Shown: positions 1 to 7,884, counted from the stretch's first letter. The stretch: 37,235 nucleotides of DNA from Devosia limi DSM 17137 (GCF_900128975.1 NZ_FQVC01000021.1:1-37235), one strand, 5' to 3'. Notes: a model not told the origin generated them from the letters alone. Program-made: numbers and translations.

Positions 1-223
1 CAAAAAATACCGGCGCGATGGCGAGACCCTGGTTTCATTCCATTGCGACTACCGCATCGAGACCAAGGTCTCGCCATCCCCGCAGCAAGCGGGGCGAAAT
101 GCCCAGCACTTCCGTTTGGAGGTGGGCCGACGAGAAAAACCGCACCCGGCGGCGCTTCCGCACGTCCATTCCTCCGCGCCAGATCGTTCACCGAACCACA
201 CCCAGTTACATCCATGTGTCTCC
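1..223. other. left-edge noncoding stretch
   Basis: I see no convincing gene here. Open frames cross the stretch on both strands, but they run into the FMN riboswitch and show no family resemblance. It contains a perfect 12-bp inverted repeat, GATGGCGAGACC at 17-28 and GGTCTCGCCATC at 67-78, which may be the terminator or repeat element of a gene lying to the left of the window. Confidence 0.5.
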
Positions 224-252
224 TTGCACTGCCCAATGGCCTGTCCTATCTT
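224..252 (+). promoter_or_regulatory. candidate promoter for the FMN riboswitch / ribN
   Basis: TTGCAC at 224-229 and TATCTT at 247-252 are separated by exactly 17 bases. Transcription would start about 20 bases before the riboswitch. The -35 box is preceded by C, as is common in alphaproteobacterial promoters. The call rests on sequence match and position only. Confidence 0.45.
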
Positions 253-280
253 CCCAATCGCAGGGAGCAATTCCTGCATT

Positions 281-423
281 CGTTCTCAGGGCGGGGTGTA
301 ACTCCCCACCGGCGGTAAGGCGGCAACGCCAAGCCCGCGAGCGCCTTCGGACTCAGGTCCGTGGGGTCAGCAGATCCGGTGTAACTCCGGAGCCGACGGT
401 CATAGTCCGGATGAGAGAGAACG
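281..423 (+). promoter_or_regulatory. FMN riboswitch (RFN element)
   Basis: The conserved RFN blocks are present in order: GGGCGGGGTG and ACCGGCGGTAA near the start, GCCCGCGAGCG, CAGATCCGGTG, CCGACGGTCATAGTCCGGAT, then GAGAGAACG. The outer P1 helix can be drawn as CGTTCTC (281-287) with GAGAACG (417-423). The element senses flavin mononucleotide and normally lowers expression of the downstream gene when FMN is plentiful. The next gene, about 100 bases on, is a riboflavin-transporter-type membrane protein. A hairpin around 445-470 followed by a six-T run (479-484) could be a terminator-type expression platform, but its stem is imperfect. Confidence 0.95.
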
Positions 424-525
424 GGTTTGAATCTGGCCGACAGGCGCCAACGCGAGCAATCGCGTGTGCGTCTCATGCTTTTTTCCTTCCCGTAACCCTG
501 AGGTAGCTGGGTCTTACGTGAAAGG

Positions 526-1446
526 ATGAAACCGTTGAGCCAGATTGCCTCCCCTACCCGCACCACCTTCTCCCCCAATGTCCAGGGCGCCGCATTGATG
601 CTCGGGGCCGGCATTGCCTTTGCCGGGGTCAACGTGGCCATGCCCATTGCCACCTATCAGCTGGGCTTCCCCTCCACCTCCGCCGTGTTCTGGCAATATC
701 TCATTGCCTTCGTGCTCTGCATTCCACTGGTCTGGAACATGGGCACCAAGGCGCTGCGCACCAGCCATCCGGTCGCCCACCTCGCCCGTATCGTGCTGGC
801 TGCCGCTGGCGCGCAGGCCTTCGGCCTCGCCTTCGCCTATGGCGTCCCCCTCTGGCAGGTGATTGCGCTGGTGATGACCTCGCCATTCTTCATCATCCTC
901 GGGGCCTGGCTGTTCCTGGGCGAAAGCGTCAAGCTGCCGCGGATTCTGGCGACACTGGCCGGCTTTGCCGGCGCCATGATCATCCTGCAGCCATGGAGTT
1001 CCGCCTTTACCTGGGCGGCCCTCCTGCCCATCGTCGCTGCCGGCCTTTGGGGCGCTGTATCGCTGATCACCAAATACCTGACCAATTTCGAAAAGCCGGA
1101 ATCGATCACGCTCTACATGATGCTGCTGATGACGCCGGCCAATGCGCTGTTCCTGTTTCCCGCCGGCCTCGCCGTGCCGGGCGGCGAGGTGCTGTGGCTG
1201 GTGCTGGTCATCGGTGCGCTGACGGCCGTGGCGCAATATCTGCTGACCCGTGCCTATGCCGTGGCCGATGCGACCTATCTGCAGCCCTTCGATGACCTCA
1301 AGCTGCCGCTCAACGTCATCGCCAGCTGGGTGATCCTCGCCCAGGCGCCCGATTTCTATTTCTGGCCGGGCGCCCTGCTGATCGTCGGCGCTTCGATCTT
1401 CATCATGCGCCAGGATAGCGGCCGCAGCGTTCCCGTCGCCGCCTGA
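526..1446 (+). CDS. ribN: RibN-type riboflavin transporter (EamA/DMT family)
   Basis: A 306-residue, very hydrophobic protein of the drug/metabolite transporter (EamA) superfamily, with about ten membrane helices in two EamA halves. Family members of this size behind an RFN element in rhizobia are riboflavin importers (RibN). The substrate call here rests mainly on the adjacent FMN riboswitch. It stands alone and converges on the following dehydrogenase gene. The start is uncertain. ATG at 526 directly abuts AAAGG (521-525), leaving no spacing. An in-frame TTG at 535 would sit nine bases after that same ribosome-binding site and shorten the protein by three residues. FMN would repress it through the riboswitch. 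Confidence 0.85.
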   Translation: MKPLSQIASPTRTTFSPNVQGAALMLGAGIAFAGVNVAMPIATYQLGFPSTSAVFWQYLIAFVLCIPLVWNMGTKALRTSHPVAHLARIVLAAAGAQAFGLAFAYGVPLWQVIALVMTSPFFIILGAWLFLGESVKLPRILATLAGFAGAMIILQPWSSAFTWAALLPIVAAGLWGAVSLITKYLTNFEKPESITLYMMLLMTPANALFLFPAGLAVPGGEVLWLVLVIGALTAVAQYLLTRAYAVADATYLQPFDDLKLPLNVIASWVILAQAPDFYFWPGALLIVGASIFIMRQDSGRSVPVAA

Positions 1447-1457
1447 CCGATCCCGTT

Positions 1458-1480
1458 CGGGGCCGCCACCAGCGGCCCCG
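1458..1480. terminator. hairpin between convergent genes
   Basis: CGGGGCCGC (1458-1466) and GCGGCCCCG (1472-1480) form a perfect 9-bp stem with a 5-base loop, 11 bases after the ribN stop and 11 bases from the end of the convergent dehydrogenase gene. It lacks a T tract on either strand, so a bidirectional terminator role is inferred from its position. Confidence 0.5.
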
Positions 1481-1491
1481 ACCACACGGAA

Positions 1492-2607
1492 CTATAGCGA
1501 CACCCACCGCCCCTCGTGGTGCGATTGCGCCATGGCGTGCACAGTCCGCTCGATCACCAGCCCCTCATCGAAGCCAATCACGCGGGCCGGCTTACCGGCG
1601 ATGGCGTTGAGCATTTCGTGGCATTCGATGATCTTGAGGTCATTGAACCCCAGCCCATGTCCCGGCGCCGGAATGAACCGGTCATAGGGCGCATGATGTG
1701 GCGCCGTCAGGATGGTGCGGAACCCCTGCTCCGTCGGCCGATCCCCGACCGTATAGAGCTGCACCTCGTTCATCCGCTCCTGATCGTAGACGATGGTGCC
1801 CCGGGAGCCGAAGATCTGTACGGCAATGCGCCCCTTGCGCCCCCAGGCCGAGCGATCCAGCGCCATCACCCCGGATATCCCCGCCCCGATTTCAAAGAGT
1901 ATGCTGGCGATATCGAAGGTCTCGACGGCGCGCCGCTTTCCTTCCTTTGTCGGGCGATCAGCATAGGGTTTGGAAAGATGGGCAAAGACGCGACTGACCG
2001 GACCGAACAGGCTATGGATCAGGCTCAGCGGATGCACGCCGAAATCATCGAGCGCGCCATAGCCAGAGCTCGCCTCGCTCTTCCAGTAGAACAGCGCTTC
2101 GGGGTCGGCCATGAAGTCCTCGTCCATTTCAAAACGCACGTGGTTCACGGTGCCGATGGCCCCCTGCTCCAGCAGCGCCCCGATATGGCGGATCAGCGGG
2201 TTCTGGATATAATTGTAGCCCAACACCGCCACCTTGCCGGACGCCCGCGCCACCGCCGCCATGCGCTCGGCATCGGCCAACGCCACCGCCATCGGCTTTT
2301 CGCACCACACATGCTTGCCTGCTTCCAGCGCGGCAATCGCCATTTCCGCGTGGAAGGCATTGGGCGTGGTGACGGAAACCACATCGACCTCCGGGTCGGC
2401 GATCAGCTGCCGCCAGTCGCCGGTGGACTTGGCAAAGCCGAATTCATCGGCCTTGGTGCGGGCGATATCCGCATTGACCTCGGCCAGGTGGACCAGTCGC
2501 GGCTTGGCGCCATCGCCGAACACCGCCTTGACCCCGTTCCACGCCAGGGCGTGGCATTTGCCCATGTAGCCGGTGCCGATAAGGCCGATGCCGAGGGATG
2601 CGTTCAT
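1492..2607 (-). CDS. Gfo/Idh/MocA family oxidoreductase
   Basis: A 371-residue NAD(P)-dependent dehydrogenase of the Gfo/Idh/MocA family. The N-terminal Rossmann fold shows GTGYMG at residues 11-16. The family catalytic motif CEKP falls at 102-105 (Lys104), and a DDFGVH segment at 187-192 supplies the usual Asp/His pair. The ATG at 2607 is preceded by GGAGG five bases upstream, which argues against the in-frame TTG at 2619. The gene is divergent from the RpiR-type regulator and has an operator-like site (2656-2669) in the shared gap. It therefore probably acts in inositol or inositol-like polyol metabolism, perhaps on an isomer other than myo-inositol. The exact substrate cannot be read from the sequence. 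Confidence 0.85.
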   Translation of the reverse strand: MNASLGIGLIGTGYMGKCHALAWNGVKAVFGDGAKPRLVHLAEVNADIARTKADEFGFAKSTGDWRQLIADPEVDVVSVTTPNAFHAEMAIAALEAGKHVWCEKPMAVALADAERMAAVARASGKVAVLGYNYIQNPLIRHIGALLEQGAIGTVNHVRFEMDEDFMADPEALFYWKSEASSGYGALDDFGVHPLSLIHSLFGPVSRVFAHLSKPYADRPTKEGKRRAVETFDIASILFEIGAGISGVMALDRSAWGRKGRIAVQIFGSRGTIVYDQERMNEVQLYTVGDRPTEQGFRTILTAPHHAPYDRFIPAPGHGLGFNDLKIIECHEMLNAIAGKPARVIGFDEGLVIERTVHAMAQSHHEGRWVSL

Positions 2608-2655
2608 TCCGTCCTCCAAAGTTTCTGAAATGGTTATGCTAATTGGGCCCAGTTC

Positions 2656-2669
2656 GGAATGTGCTTTCT
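2656..2669. promoter_or_regulatory. IolR-like operator in the dehydrogenase/regulator divergent gap
   Basis: GGAATGTGCTTTCT fits GGAA-N6-TTCC at 7 of 8 defined positions. It shares GGAATGT and TTC with the perfect site at 14375-14388. It lies 49 bases upstream of the minus-strand dehydrogenase start and 35 bases upstream of the regulator start, so one regulator could control both, including its own gene. Confidence 0.55.
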
Positions 2670-2703
2670 AACGGCACTTGATTGATCGGGGCGATTGGGG
2701 ATT

Positions 2704-3591
2704 ATGGGCGGCAGAGACGCTCAACAGGTCAGCAAATCCATGTCCGATGCCGCCGAAAAACTTCAGCCCCCGCAGGACTTCGATGCCCTGCGCGCGGCCA
2801 TTATCGAGCGCAAGGCGGAGCTTCCCAAGCGGCTGACCCAGGTGGCCGCCTATGCGTTGGACCACCCCGACGAGATCGCTTTCGGCACCGCAGCAAGCAT
2901 CGCCGTCTCGGCCAATGTGCAGCCCTCGACCCTGGTGCGCTTTGCCCAGCATTTCGGCTTTGAAGGCTTTTCCGGGCTGCAATTGCTGTTCCGGGCCCGC
3001 CTGCGCGAACGCACCTCCAGCTATGAAGAGCGCCTGCGCACGCTGGAGCAGGACGGCCCGGCACTGGCCGAAAGCACCACGATTTTCAATGGCTTCGTCG
3101 CCGCGGCGCATCGCTCGATCGACTCGATTGCCGCCGCCGTCGATCCCGCCGCCTTCGAGCGGACGGTCGAGTTGCTGGCCGCCGCCGATACGATCTACCT
3201 GATCGCCAAGCGCCGCTCCTATCCGATCAGCAGCTATATGGCCTATGCCTTTGGCAAGCTGAAGGTGAAGTGCCAGCTGGTCGGCACGGCCGCCGGTATC
3301 GACGATGACATGCTCGCCATGGCGACGTCGCGCGATGCGGCCTTCGCCATCAGCTTTTCGCCCTACGCGTCGGAAAGCGCCGCACAGGCCCGTGGACTTG
3401 CCGCCCGAGGCATCCCGGTCGTCTCGTTGACCGATTCGGCATTCTCCCCGCTGGCGGAGTGCTCGCGCGAATGGTTCGAGGTGGTGGAGGCAGATCATGC
3501 CGGCTTCCGTTCTCTTTCGGCCAGCATGGCATTTGCCATGGCCTTGACCGTCAGCATCGCCGAAAAGCGCCGCCGCGATCAGCCCCGCTGA
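2704..3591 (+). CDS. iolR: RpiR-family transcriptional regulator, probable inositol repressor IolR
   Basis: About 295 residues with the RpiR architecture. An N-terminal helix-turn-helix of the HTH_6 type (recognition segment around SANVQPSTLVRFAQHFGFEG) is followed by a SIS sugar-phosphate-binding domain in the second half (ISFSPYASESAAQARGLAARG). Rhizobial IolR proteins are RpiR-type repressors of inositol genes. Here the gene sits directly between two inositol-type units, with matching operators near all three units. The start is uncertain: ATG 2704 follows GGGG almost without spacing, and ATG 2740 or TTG 2695 are alternatives. The effector is probably a phosphorylated inositol intermediate, by analogy only. 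Confidence 0.82.
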   Translation: MGGRDAQQVSKSMSDAAEKLQPPQDFDALRAAIIERKAELPKRLTQVAAYALDHPDEIAFGTAASIAVSANVQPSTLVRFAQHFGFEGFSGLQLLFRARLRERTSSYEERLRTLEQDGPALAESTTIFNGFVAAAHRSIDSIAAAVDPAAFERTVELLAAADTIYLIAKRRSYPISSYMAYAFGKLKVKCQLVGTAAGIDDDMLAMATSRDAAFAISFSPYASESAAQARGLAARGIPVVSLTDSAFSPLAECSREWFEVVEADHAGFRSLSASMAFAMALTVSIAEKRRRDQPR

Positions 3592-3662
3592 GCCCATCGC
3601 GCCGAGTCACATTCGACAAACAGAGTGTTATCTGTCGCCGTGGAATGCGCCAAGCCCACTTT

Positions 3663-3676
3663 AGAACGAACATTCC
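3663..3676. promoter_or_regulatory. IolR-like operator 1 of the iolC promoter
   Basis: AGAACGAACATTCC, whose reverse complement is GGAATGTTCGTTCT, differs at only two positions from the perfect palindrome at 14375-14388. It ends three bases before the TTGACG -35 box of the iolC promoter. Confidence 0.6.
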
Positions 3677-3679
3677 ATA

Positions 3680-3708
3680 TTGACGAATTGTCGGAACCCA
3701 TGTTTCAT
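3680..3708 (+). promoter_or_regulatory. candidate iolC operon promoter
   Basis: TTGACG (3680-3685), 17 bases, then TTTCAT (3703-3708). The same arrangement, TTGACA-N17-TTTCAT, occurs at the transporter promoter in identical register to its operators. The -10 box is poor. CATAAT at 3706-3711 is a better hexamer but would need a 20-base spacer. Confidence 0.45.
3693..3706. promoter_or_regulatory. IolR-like operator 2 of the iolC promoter
   Basis: GGAACCCATGTTTC matches GGAA-N6-TTCC at 7 of 8 positions. It lies between and over the -35/-10 elements. Its centre is 30 bp from operator 1, the same distance as in the transporter promoter, which fits cooperative repression by a multimeric regulator. 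Confidence 0.5.
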
Positions 3709-3779
3709 AATCAGGCAGCCAAAAAGCCAGCATGCTGGATTGATTGCTGCCAACATTGGCACATCGGAGGACTATCGGA

Positions 3780-5717
3780 GTGAGCGACGCGCACCCAAAC
3801 GGCGGGACGAGGCCACTCGACGTCATCACCATCGGCCGCGCCTCGGTTGACCTCTATGGTCAGCAGATCGGCACGCGGCTCGAAGACGTCGGCAGCTTTG
3901 CCAAATCGGTCGGCGGGTGCCCCACCAATATTGCCGTCGGCACCGCCCGACTGGGCCTGAAATCGGCGCTCATCACCCGTGTCGGCAATGAGCAGATGGG
4001 CCGCTTCATCACCGAGCAGCTGGTCCGCGAAGGCGTTGAAACCAGGGGTATCGTCACCGATCCGGAACGTCTCACCGCGCTGGCCATTCTCTCGGTCGAG
4101 AACGAGCATTCCTTCCCGCTGCTGTTCTATCGGGACAATTGCGCCGACAACGCCCTCAACGAGGCCGATATCGACGAGGCCTTCATCGCCTCGTCCCGTT
4201 CGGTTCTGGTGACGGGTACGCATTTCTCCAAGCCCCACACCGAGGCAGCCCAGCGCAAGGCCATGCGCATCGCCAAGGCGAATGGCGCCCGGGTCGTGCT
4301 GGATATCGACTACCGCCCCAATCTCTGGGGCCTGGCCGGCCATGATGCCGGCGACAATCGCTATATCGCGTCTGAAGTGGTCTCGGCCAAGATGCAGACC
4401 GTTCTGGCCGATTGCGATCTCATTGTCGGCACTGAGGAAGAGGTGCTCATCGCCTCGGGCCAGTCCGACCTGCTCTCCGCGCTCAAGACGATCCGGTCCC
4501 TGTCCTCCGGCACTATCGTCCTGAAGCGCGGGCCCATGGGCTGCATCGTCTATGACGGTGCCATCTCCGACGATCTGGAAGCCGGCATTATCGGCAAGGG
4601 CTTCCCCATCGAGGTCTATAACGTGCTGGGCGCCGGCGATGCGTTCATGAGCGGGTTCCTGCGTGGCTGGCTCAAGGGCGAGCCGCATGCAACCTCCGCC
4701 ACCTGGGCCAATGCCTGCGGCGCCTTCGCGGTCTCCCGCCTGCTCTGCGCGCCCGAAATCCCGACCTGGGTCGAGCTGCAATATTTCCTCGAGCATGGCA
4801 GCCCGGAGCGGGCGCTGCGCAAGGATCAGGCGATCAACCACATCCACTGGTCGACCACCCGCCGCCGCGACATCCCCAGCCTCAAGGCGCTGGCCATCGA
4901 CCACCGCATCCAGCTGGAAGAAATCGCTGGCCACGATCCCAAGCTCCTGGCCCGCATCCCGGCGTTCAAGGCGCTGGCGGTCAAGGCCGCAATCAAGGTC
5001 GCCGATGGCAGGCCGGGCTTCGGCATGCTGCTCGATGACAAATATGGCCGCGACGCGCTCTATGCTGCGGGTGGGCAGAAGAATTTCTGGATCGGCAAGC
5101 CAATCGAGCACCCCGGCTCGCGTCCCCTGCAGTTCGAATTCTCGCAGGATCTCGGCTCGCGCCTGATCGACTGGCCGGTGGATCACTGCATCAAGGTGCT
5201 GTGCTTCTATCACCCGGACGACGCGCCCGAACTCAAACAGGTTCAGATCGAAAAGCTGCGCTCCGCCTATGAAGCCGCCCGCAAGGTCGGCCGGGAATTG
5301 CTGATCGAAATCATCGCCAGCAAGCATGGCAAGATCGGCGACGACACCTTCGCCCGCGCCATCACCGAAATCTACGATGCCGGTCTCAAGCCGGACTGGT
5401 GGAAGCTGGAGCCGCAAGCCAGCCGCGCCGCCTGGGCGGCAATCGACGACGTGATCGAAACCCGCGACCCGTTCTGTCGCGGTGTCGTGCTGCTCGGCCT
5501 CGAAGCGCCCCATGACGTGCTGGAAGCCGGCTTTGCCGCCGCCCGCAGTTCGCGGACGGTCAAGGGCTTCGCCGTCGGCCGCACCATCTTTGCCGATGCC
5601 GCCCGCAACTGGCTGGGCGGCACGATGACCGACGAGGAAGCCGTCGCCGACATGGCCGCCCGCTTCGGCGCGCTGGTCGAAGTCTGGGAACGGCTGGGAG
5701 AGAGCAAGGCGGCCTAG
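3780..5717 (+). CDS. iolC: 5-dehydro-2-deoxygluconokinase fused to DUF2090 (probable aldolase domain)
   Basis: A 645-residue two-domain protein. Residues about 10-325 are a PfkB/ribokinase-fold sugar kinase (SVGGCPTNIAVG near the N-terminus; GAGD at 284-287 with the catalytic Asp287). Residues about 335-640 are the DUF2090 domain found fused to IolC in many proteobacteria. IolC phosphorylates 5-dehydro-2-deoxygluconate. The DUF2090 part is thought to supply the IolJ-type aldolase step, giving dihydroxyacetone phosphate and malonate semialdehyde. The GTG start at 3780 is chosen because GGAGG lies nine bases upstream (3766-3770). It is the first gene of the iolCDE-orf-iolB operon. No separate iolJ or iolA is present in the window. 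Confidence 0.93.
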   Translation: MSDAHPNGGTRPLDVITIGRASVDLYGQQIGTRLEDVGSFAKSVGGCPTNIAVGTARLGLKSALITRVGNEQMGRFITEQLVREGVETRGIVTDPERLTALAILSVENEHSFPLLFYRDNCADNALNEADIDEAFIASSRSVLVTGTHFSKPHTEAAQRKAMRIAKANGARVVLDIDYRPNLWGLAGHDAGDNRYIASEVVSAKMQTVLADCDLIVGTEEEVLIASGQSDLLSALKTIRSLSSGTIVLKRGPMGCIVYDGAISDDLEAGIIGKGFPIEVYNVLGAGDAFMSGFLRGWLKGEPHATSATWANACGAFAVSRLLCAPEIPTWVELQYFLEHGSPERALRKDQAINHIHWSTTRRRDIPSLKALAIDHRIQLEEIAGHDPKLLARIPAFKALAVKAAIKVADGRPGFGMLLDDKYGRDALYAAGGQKNFWIGKPIEHPGSRPLQFEFSQDLGSRLIDWPVDHCIKVLCFYHPDDAPELKQVQIEKLRSAYEAARKVGRELLIEIIASKHGKIGDDTFARAITEIYDAGLKPDWWKLEPQASRAAWAAIDDVIETRDPFCRGVVLLGLEAPHDVLEAGFAAARSSRTVKGFAVGRTIFADAARNWLGGTMTDEEAVADMAARFGALVEVWERLGESKAA

Positions 5718-5737
5718 CGCTTACTCTCAACACGCAC

Positions 5738-5842
5738 CATGTCATCCCGGCGAAGGCCGGGATCCATGTTGAAGACCAGCCGCACCATCCAGAATGCGGG
5801 TCTTGCACAGCATGGATTCCGGCCCGCCGGAATGACACCGTG
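5738..5842. repeat. paired inverted REP-like repeat between iolC and iolD
   Basis: The left unit is 5738-5768 (CATGTCATCCCGG...GGATCCATG) and the right unit 5811-5842 (CATGGATTCCGG...GGAATGAC). The two are inverted relative to each other, and each holds its own short palindrome (CCCGGCGAAGGCCGGG; CCGGCCCGCCGG). This is the type of extragenic palindromic repeat common in Hyphomicrobiales genomes. It lies inside the operon, so it would be transcribed as a branched hairpin. Confidence 0.75.
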
Positions 5843-5891
5843 ATAAAACATACGAAGGCGCATAGCCCGAGACGACGAGGAACAAGGCCCG

Positions 5892-7754
5892 ATGAGCCAA
5901 ATGACGAGCCAGAAGACTATTCGATTGACGATGGCCCAGGCCGCGGCGCGGTTCATGACGGCGCAGATGACGGTGATCGATGACGAGACGGTGCCGATTT
6001 TCGGCGGCGTCTTCGCCATTTTCGGGCATGGCAATGTGGCCGGTGTCGGCGAGGCGCTCTATGGCGTCAAGGACACGCTGCCCACCTATCGGGCGCAGAA
6101 CGAACAGGGCATGGCCAATGCCGCCATTGCCTTCGCCAAGGCCAGCTTCCGCCGCCGCTTCATGGCCTGCACCACCTCGATCGGGCCCGGCGCGCTCAAC
6201 ATGGTCACCGCCGCAGCCCTCGCCCATGTGAACCGGCTGCCGGTGCTGCTGCTGCCGGGCGACGTGTTCGCCAATCGCCTGCCCGATCCGGTGCTGCAGC
6301 AGATGGAAGACTTTGGCGACGGCACGGCAACGGTCAATGACTGCTTCAAGCCGGTCAGCCGCTATTTCGACCGCATCACCCGCCCCGAGCAGATCATCCC
6401 GGCGCTGCGCCGCGCCATGGCGGTGCTGACCGATCCGGCCGATTGCGGCCCGGTGACGCTGTCGCTCTGCCAGGACGTGCAGGCGGAGGCCTATGATTAT
6501 CCTGAGAGCTTCTTTGAGGAAAAGGTCTGGCACATTCGCCGCCAGATGCCCGACGCCGACGAATTCGCCGATGCCGCGACCGCACTGTTGCAGGCCAAGA
6601 AGCCGGTGATCATCGCCGGTGGCGGCGTGCTCTATTCTGGGGCTAGCGACGCCCTTGCGGCCTTTGCCGAGCAGCACGGTGTTCCGGTGCTGGAAACCCA
6701 GGCTGGCAAGAGCTCCTTGCCCCACGACCATTCGCTGAACATGGGTTCGGTTGGCGTTACGGGTACCTCGGCCTCCAACGCGCTGGCGGAAGAATCCGAC
6801 CTGGTGCTGGCCGTGGGCACGCGCCTGCAGGATTTCACCACCGGCAGCTGGGCGCTGTTCAAGAACGACAATCTTAAGATCATCGGCCTCAATGTGCAGC
6901 CCTTCGATGCCACCAAGCATCGGGCACTGCCACTGGTTGGCGATGCGCGGGTGGGCCTACGGGCGCTCGATCAGGCGCTGACCGGTTGGGAAGCCGATCC
7001 GGCCTGGACCGCCAAAGCGGGTGCCGGCAAGATCGAGTGGCTGAAAGCCGCTGACCGGGCCACCGCGACGACCAATTCGGCGCTGCCGTCCGATGCACAG
7101 GTCATCGGCGCGGTTCAGCGCGCTCGTGGCAGCGACAGCATTCTGGTCTGTGCCGCTGGCGGCCTGCCGGGCGAGTTGCACAAGCTCTGGCAGCAGGGCG
7201 CGCCGGGCAGCTACCATATGGAATATGGCTTCTCGACCATGGGCTATGAGATCGCCGGCGGCCTTGGCGTCAAACTGGCCCGCCCCGATGCCGACGTGAT
7301 CGTCATGGTCGGCGATGGCAGCTACATGATGCTGAACTCGGAGATTGCCTCCTCGATCATGCTCGGCGCCAAGCTGACCATCGTCGTGCTGGACAATGCC
7401 GGCTATGGCTGCATCAACCGGCTGCAAATGGCCACGGGCGGCGCCAACTTCAACAATCTGTTGAAGGACACGAACCATGTCACTCTGCCTGGAATCGATT
7501 TTGTCGCCCATGCCGGCTCGATGGGCGCCATTGCCCGCAAGGTCGGCTCCATTGGCGAGCTCGAAGCCGCACTGAAGGCAGCAGAGGCAGACGACCGCAC
7601 CTCGGTCATCGTCATCGATACCGATCCACTGATCACCACCGACGAGGGTGGGCATTGGTGGGATGTGGCAGTGCCCGAAGTCAGCGACCGCCCCCAGGTC
7701 AATGCGGCGCGTGAGGCCTATGTGACGGCACTCAAGGCGCAGCGGGCGGGGTAG
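5892..7754 (+). CDS. iolD: 3D-(3,5/4)-trihydroxycyclohexane-1,2-dione hydrolase IolD
   Basis: A 620-residue thiamine-diphosphate enzyme of the acetolactate-synthase fold that opens the inositol-derived ring to 5-deoxyglucuronate. The catalytic Glu is in NEQG (Glu71). The ThDP/Mg motif starts with GDG at 474-476 and ends at Asn502 in DNAGYG. The length is normal for IolD. The ATG at 5892 is weakly served by AGGAA about eight bases upstream. The next methionine (ATG 5901) is an alternative. The gene lies between iolC and iolE and is flanked on both sides by repeat hairpins within the operon. Confidence 0.95.
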   Translation: MSQMTSQKTIRLTMAQAAARFMTAQMTVIDDETVPIFGGVFAIFGHGNVAGVGEALYGVKDTLPTYRAQNEQGMANAAIAFAKASFRRRFMACTTSIGPGALNMVTAAALAHVNRLPVLLLPGDVFANRLPDPVLQQMEDFGDGTATVNDCFKPVSRYFDRITRPEQIIPALRRAMAVLTDPADCGPVTLSLCQDVQAEAYDYPESFFEEKVWHIRRQMPDADEFADAATALLQAKKPVIIAGGGVLYSGASDALAAFAEQHGVPVLETQAGKSSLPHDHSLNMGSVGVTGTSASNALAEESDLVLAVGTRLQDFTTGSWALFKNDNLKIIGLNVQPFDATKHRALPLVGDARVGLRALDQALTGWEADPAWTAKAGAGKIEWLKAADRATATTNSALPSDAQVIGAVQRARGSDSILVCAAGGLPGELHKLWQQGAPGSYHMEYGFSTMGYEIAGGLGVKLARPDADVIVMVGDGSYMMLNSEIASSIMLGAKLTIVVLDNAGYGCINRLQMATGGANFNNLLKDTNHVTLPGIDFVAHAGSMGAIARKVGSIGELEAALKAAEADDRTSVIVIDTDPLITTDEGGHWWDVAVPEVSDRPQVNAAREAYVTALKAQRAG

Positions 7755-7768
7755 ACCCGGGACCGGAA

Positions 7769-7884
7769 TACCCCCTCCTAGCCTCCCCCTGATAGGGGGA
7801 GGGATGGCGCGGTTTGTGTTGCAAGATTTACGAAAGCCCCAATCTGTCCCTCCCCCTGATCAGGGGGAGGCTAGGAGGGGGTAC
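7769..7884. repeat. long inverted repeat (strong hairpin) between iolD and iolE
   Basis: Arm 7769-7805 begins TACCCCCTCCTAGCCTCCCC. Arm 7846-7883 is its reverse complement with only about two differences over some 37 bases, separated by about 40 bases. Each arm also carries its own palindrome, CCTCCCCCTGAT with an inverted partner. The second arm ends 24 bases before the iolE start. In the iol mRNA this would fold into a very stable structure between the two genes. Confidence 0.85.

Noticed and set aside
18..506. 162-codon open frame at the left edge
   Set aside because: It passes through the complete FMN riboswitch, so it is an accidental frame.
3711..5513. 600-codon open frame antisense to iolC
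   Set aside because: It mirrors a confidently assigned gene in GC-rich DNA, has no family resemblance, and has the composition expected of an antisense shadow.
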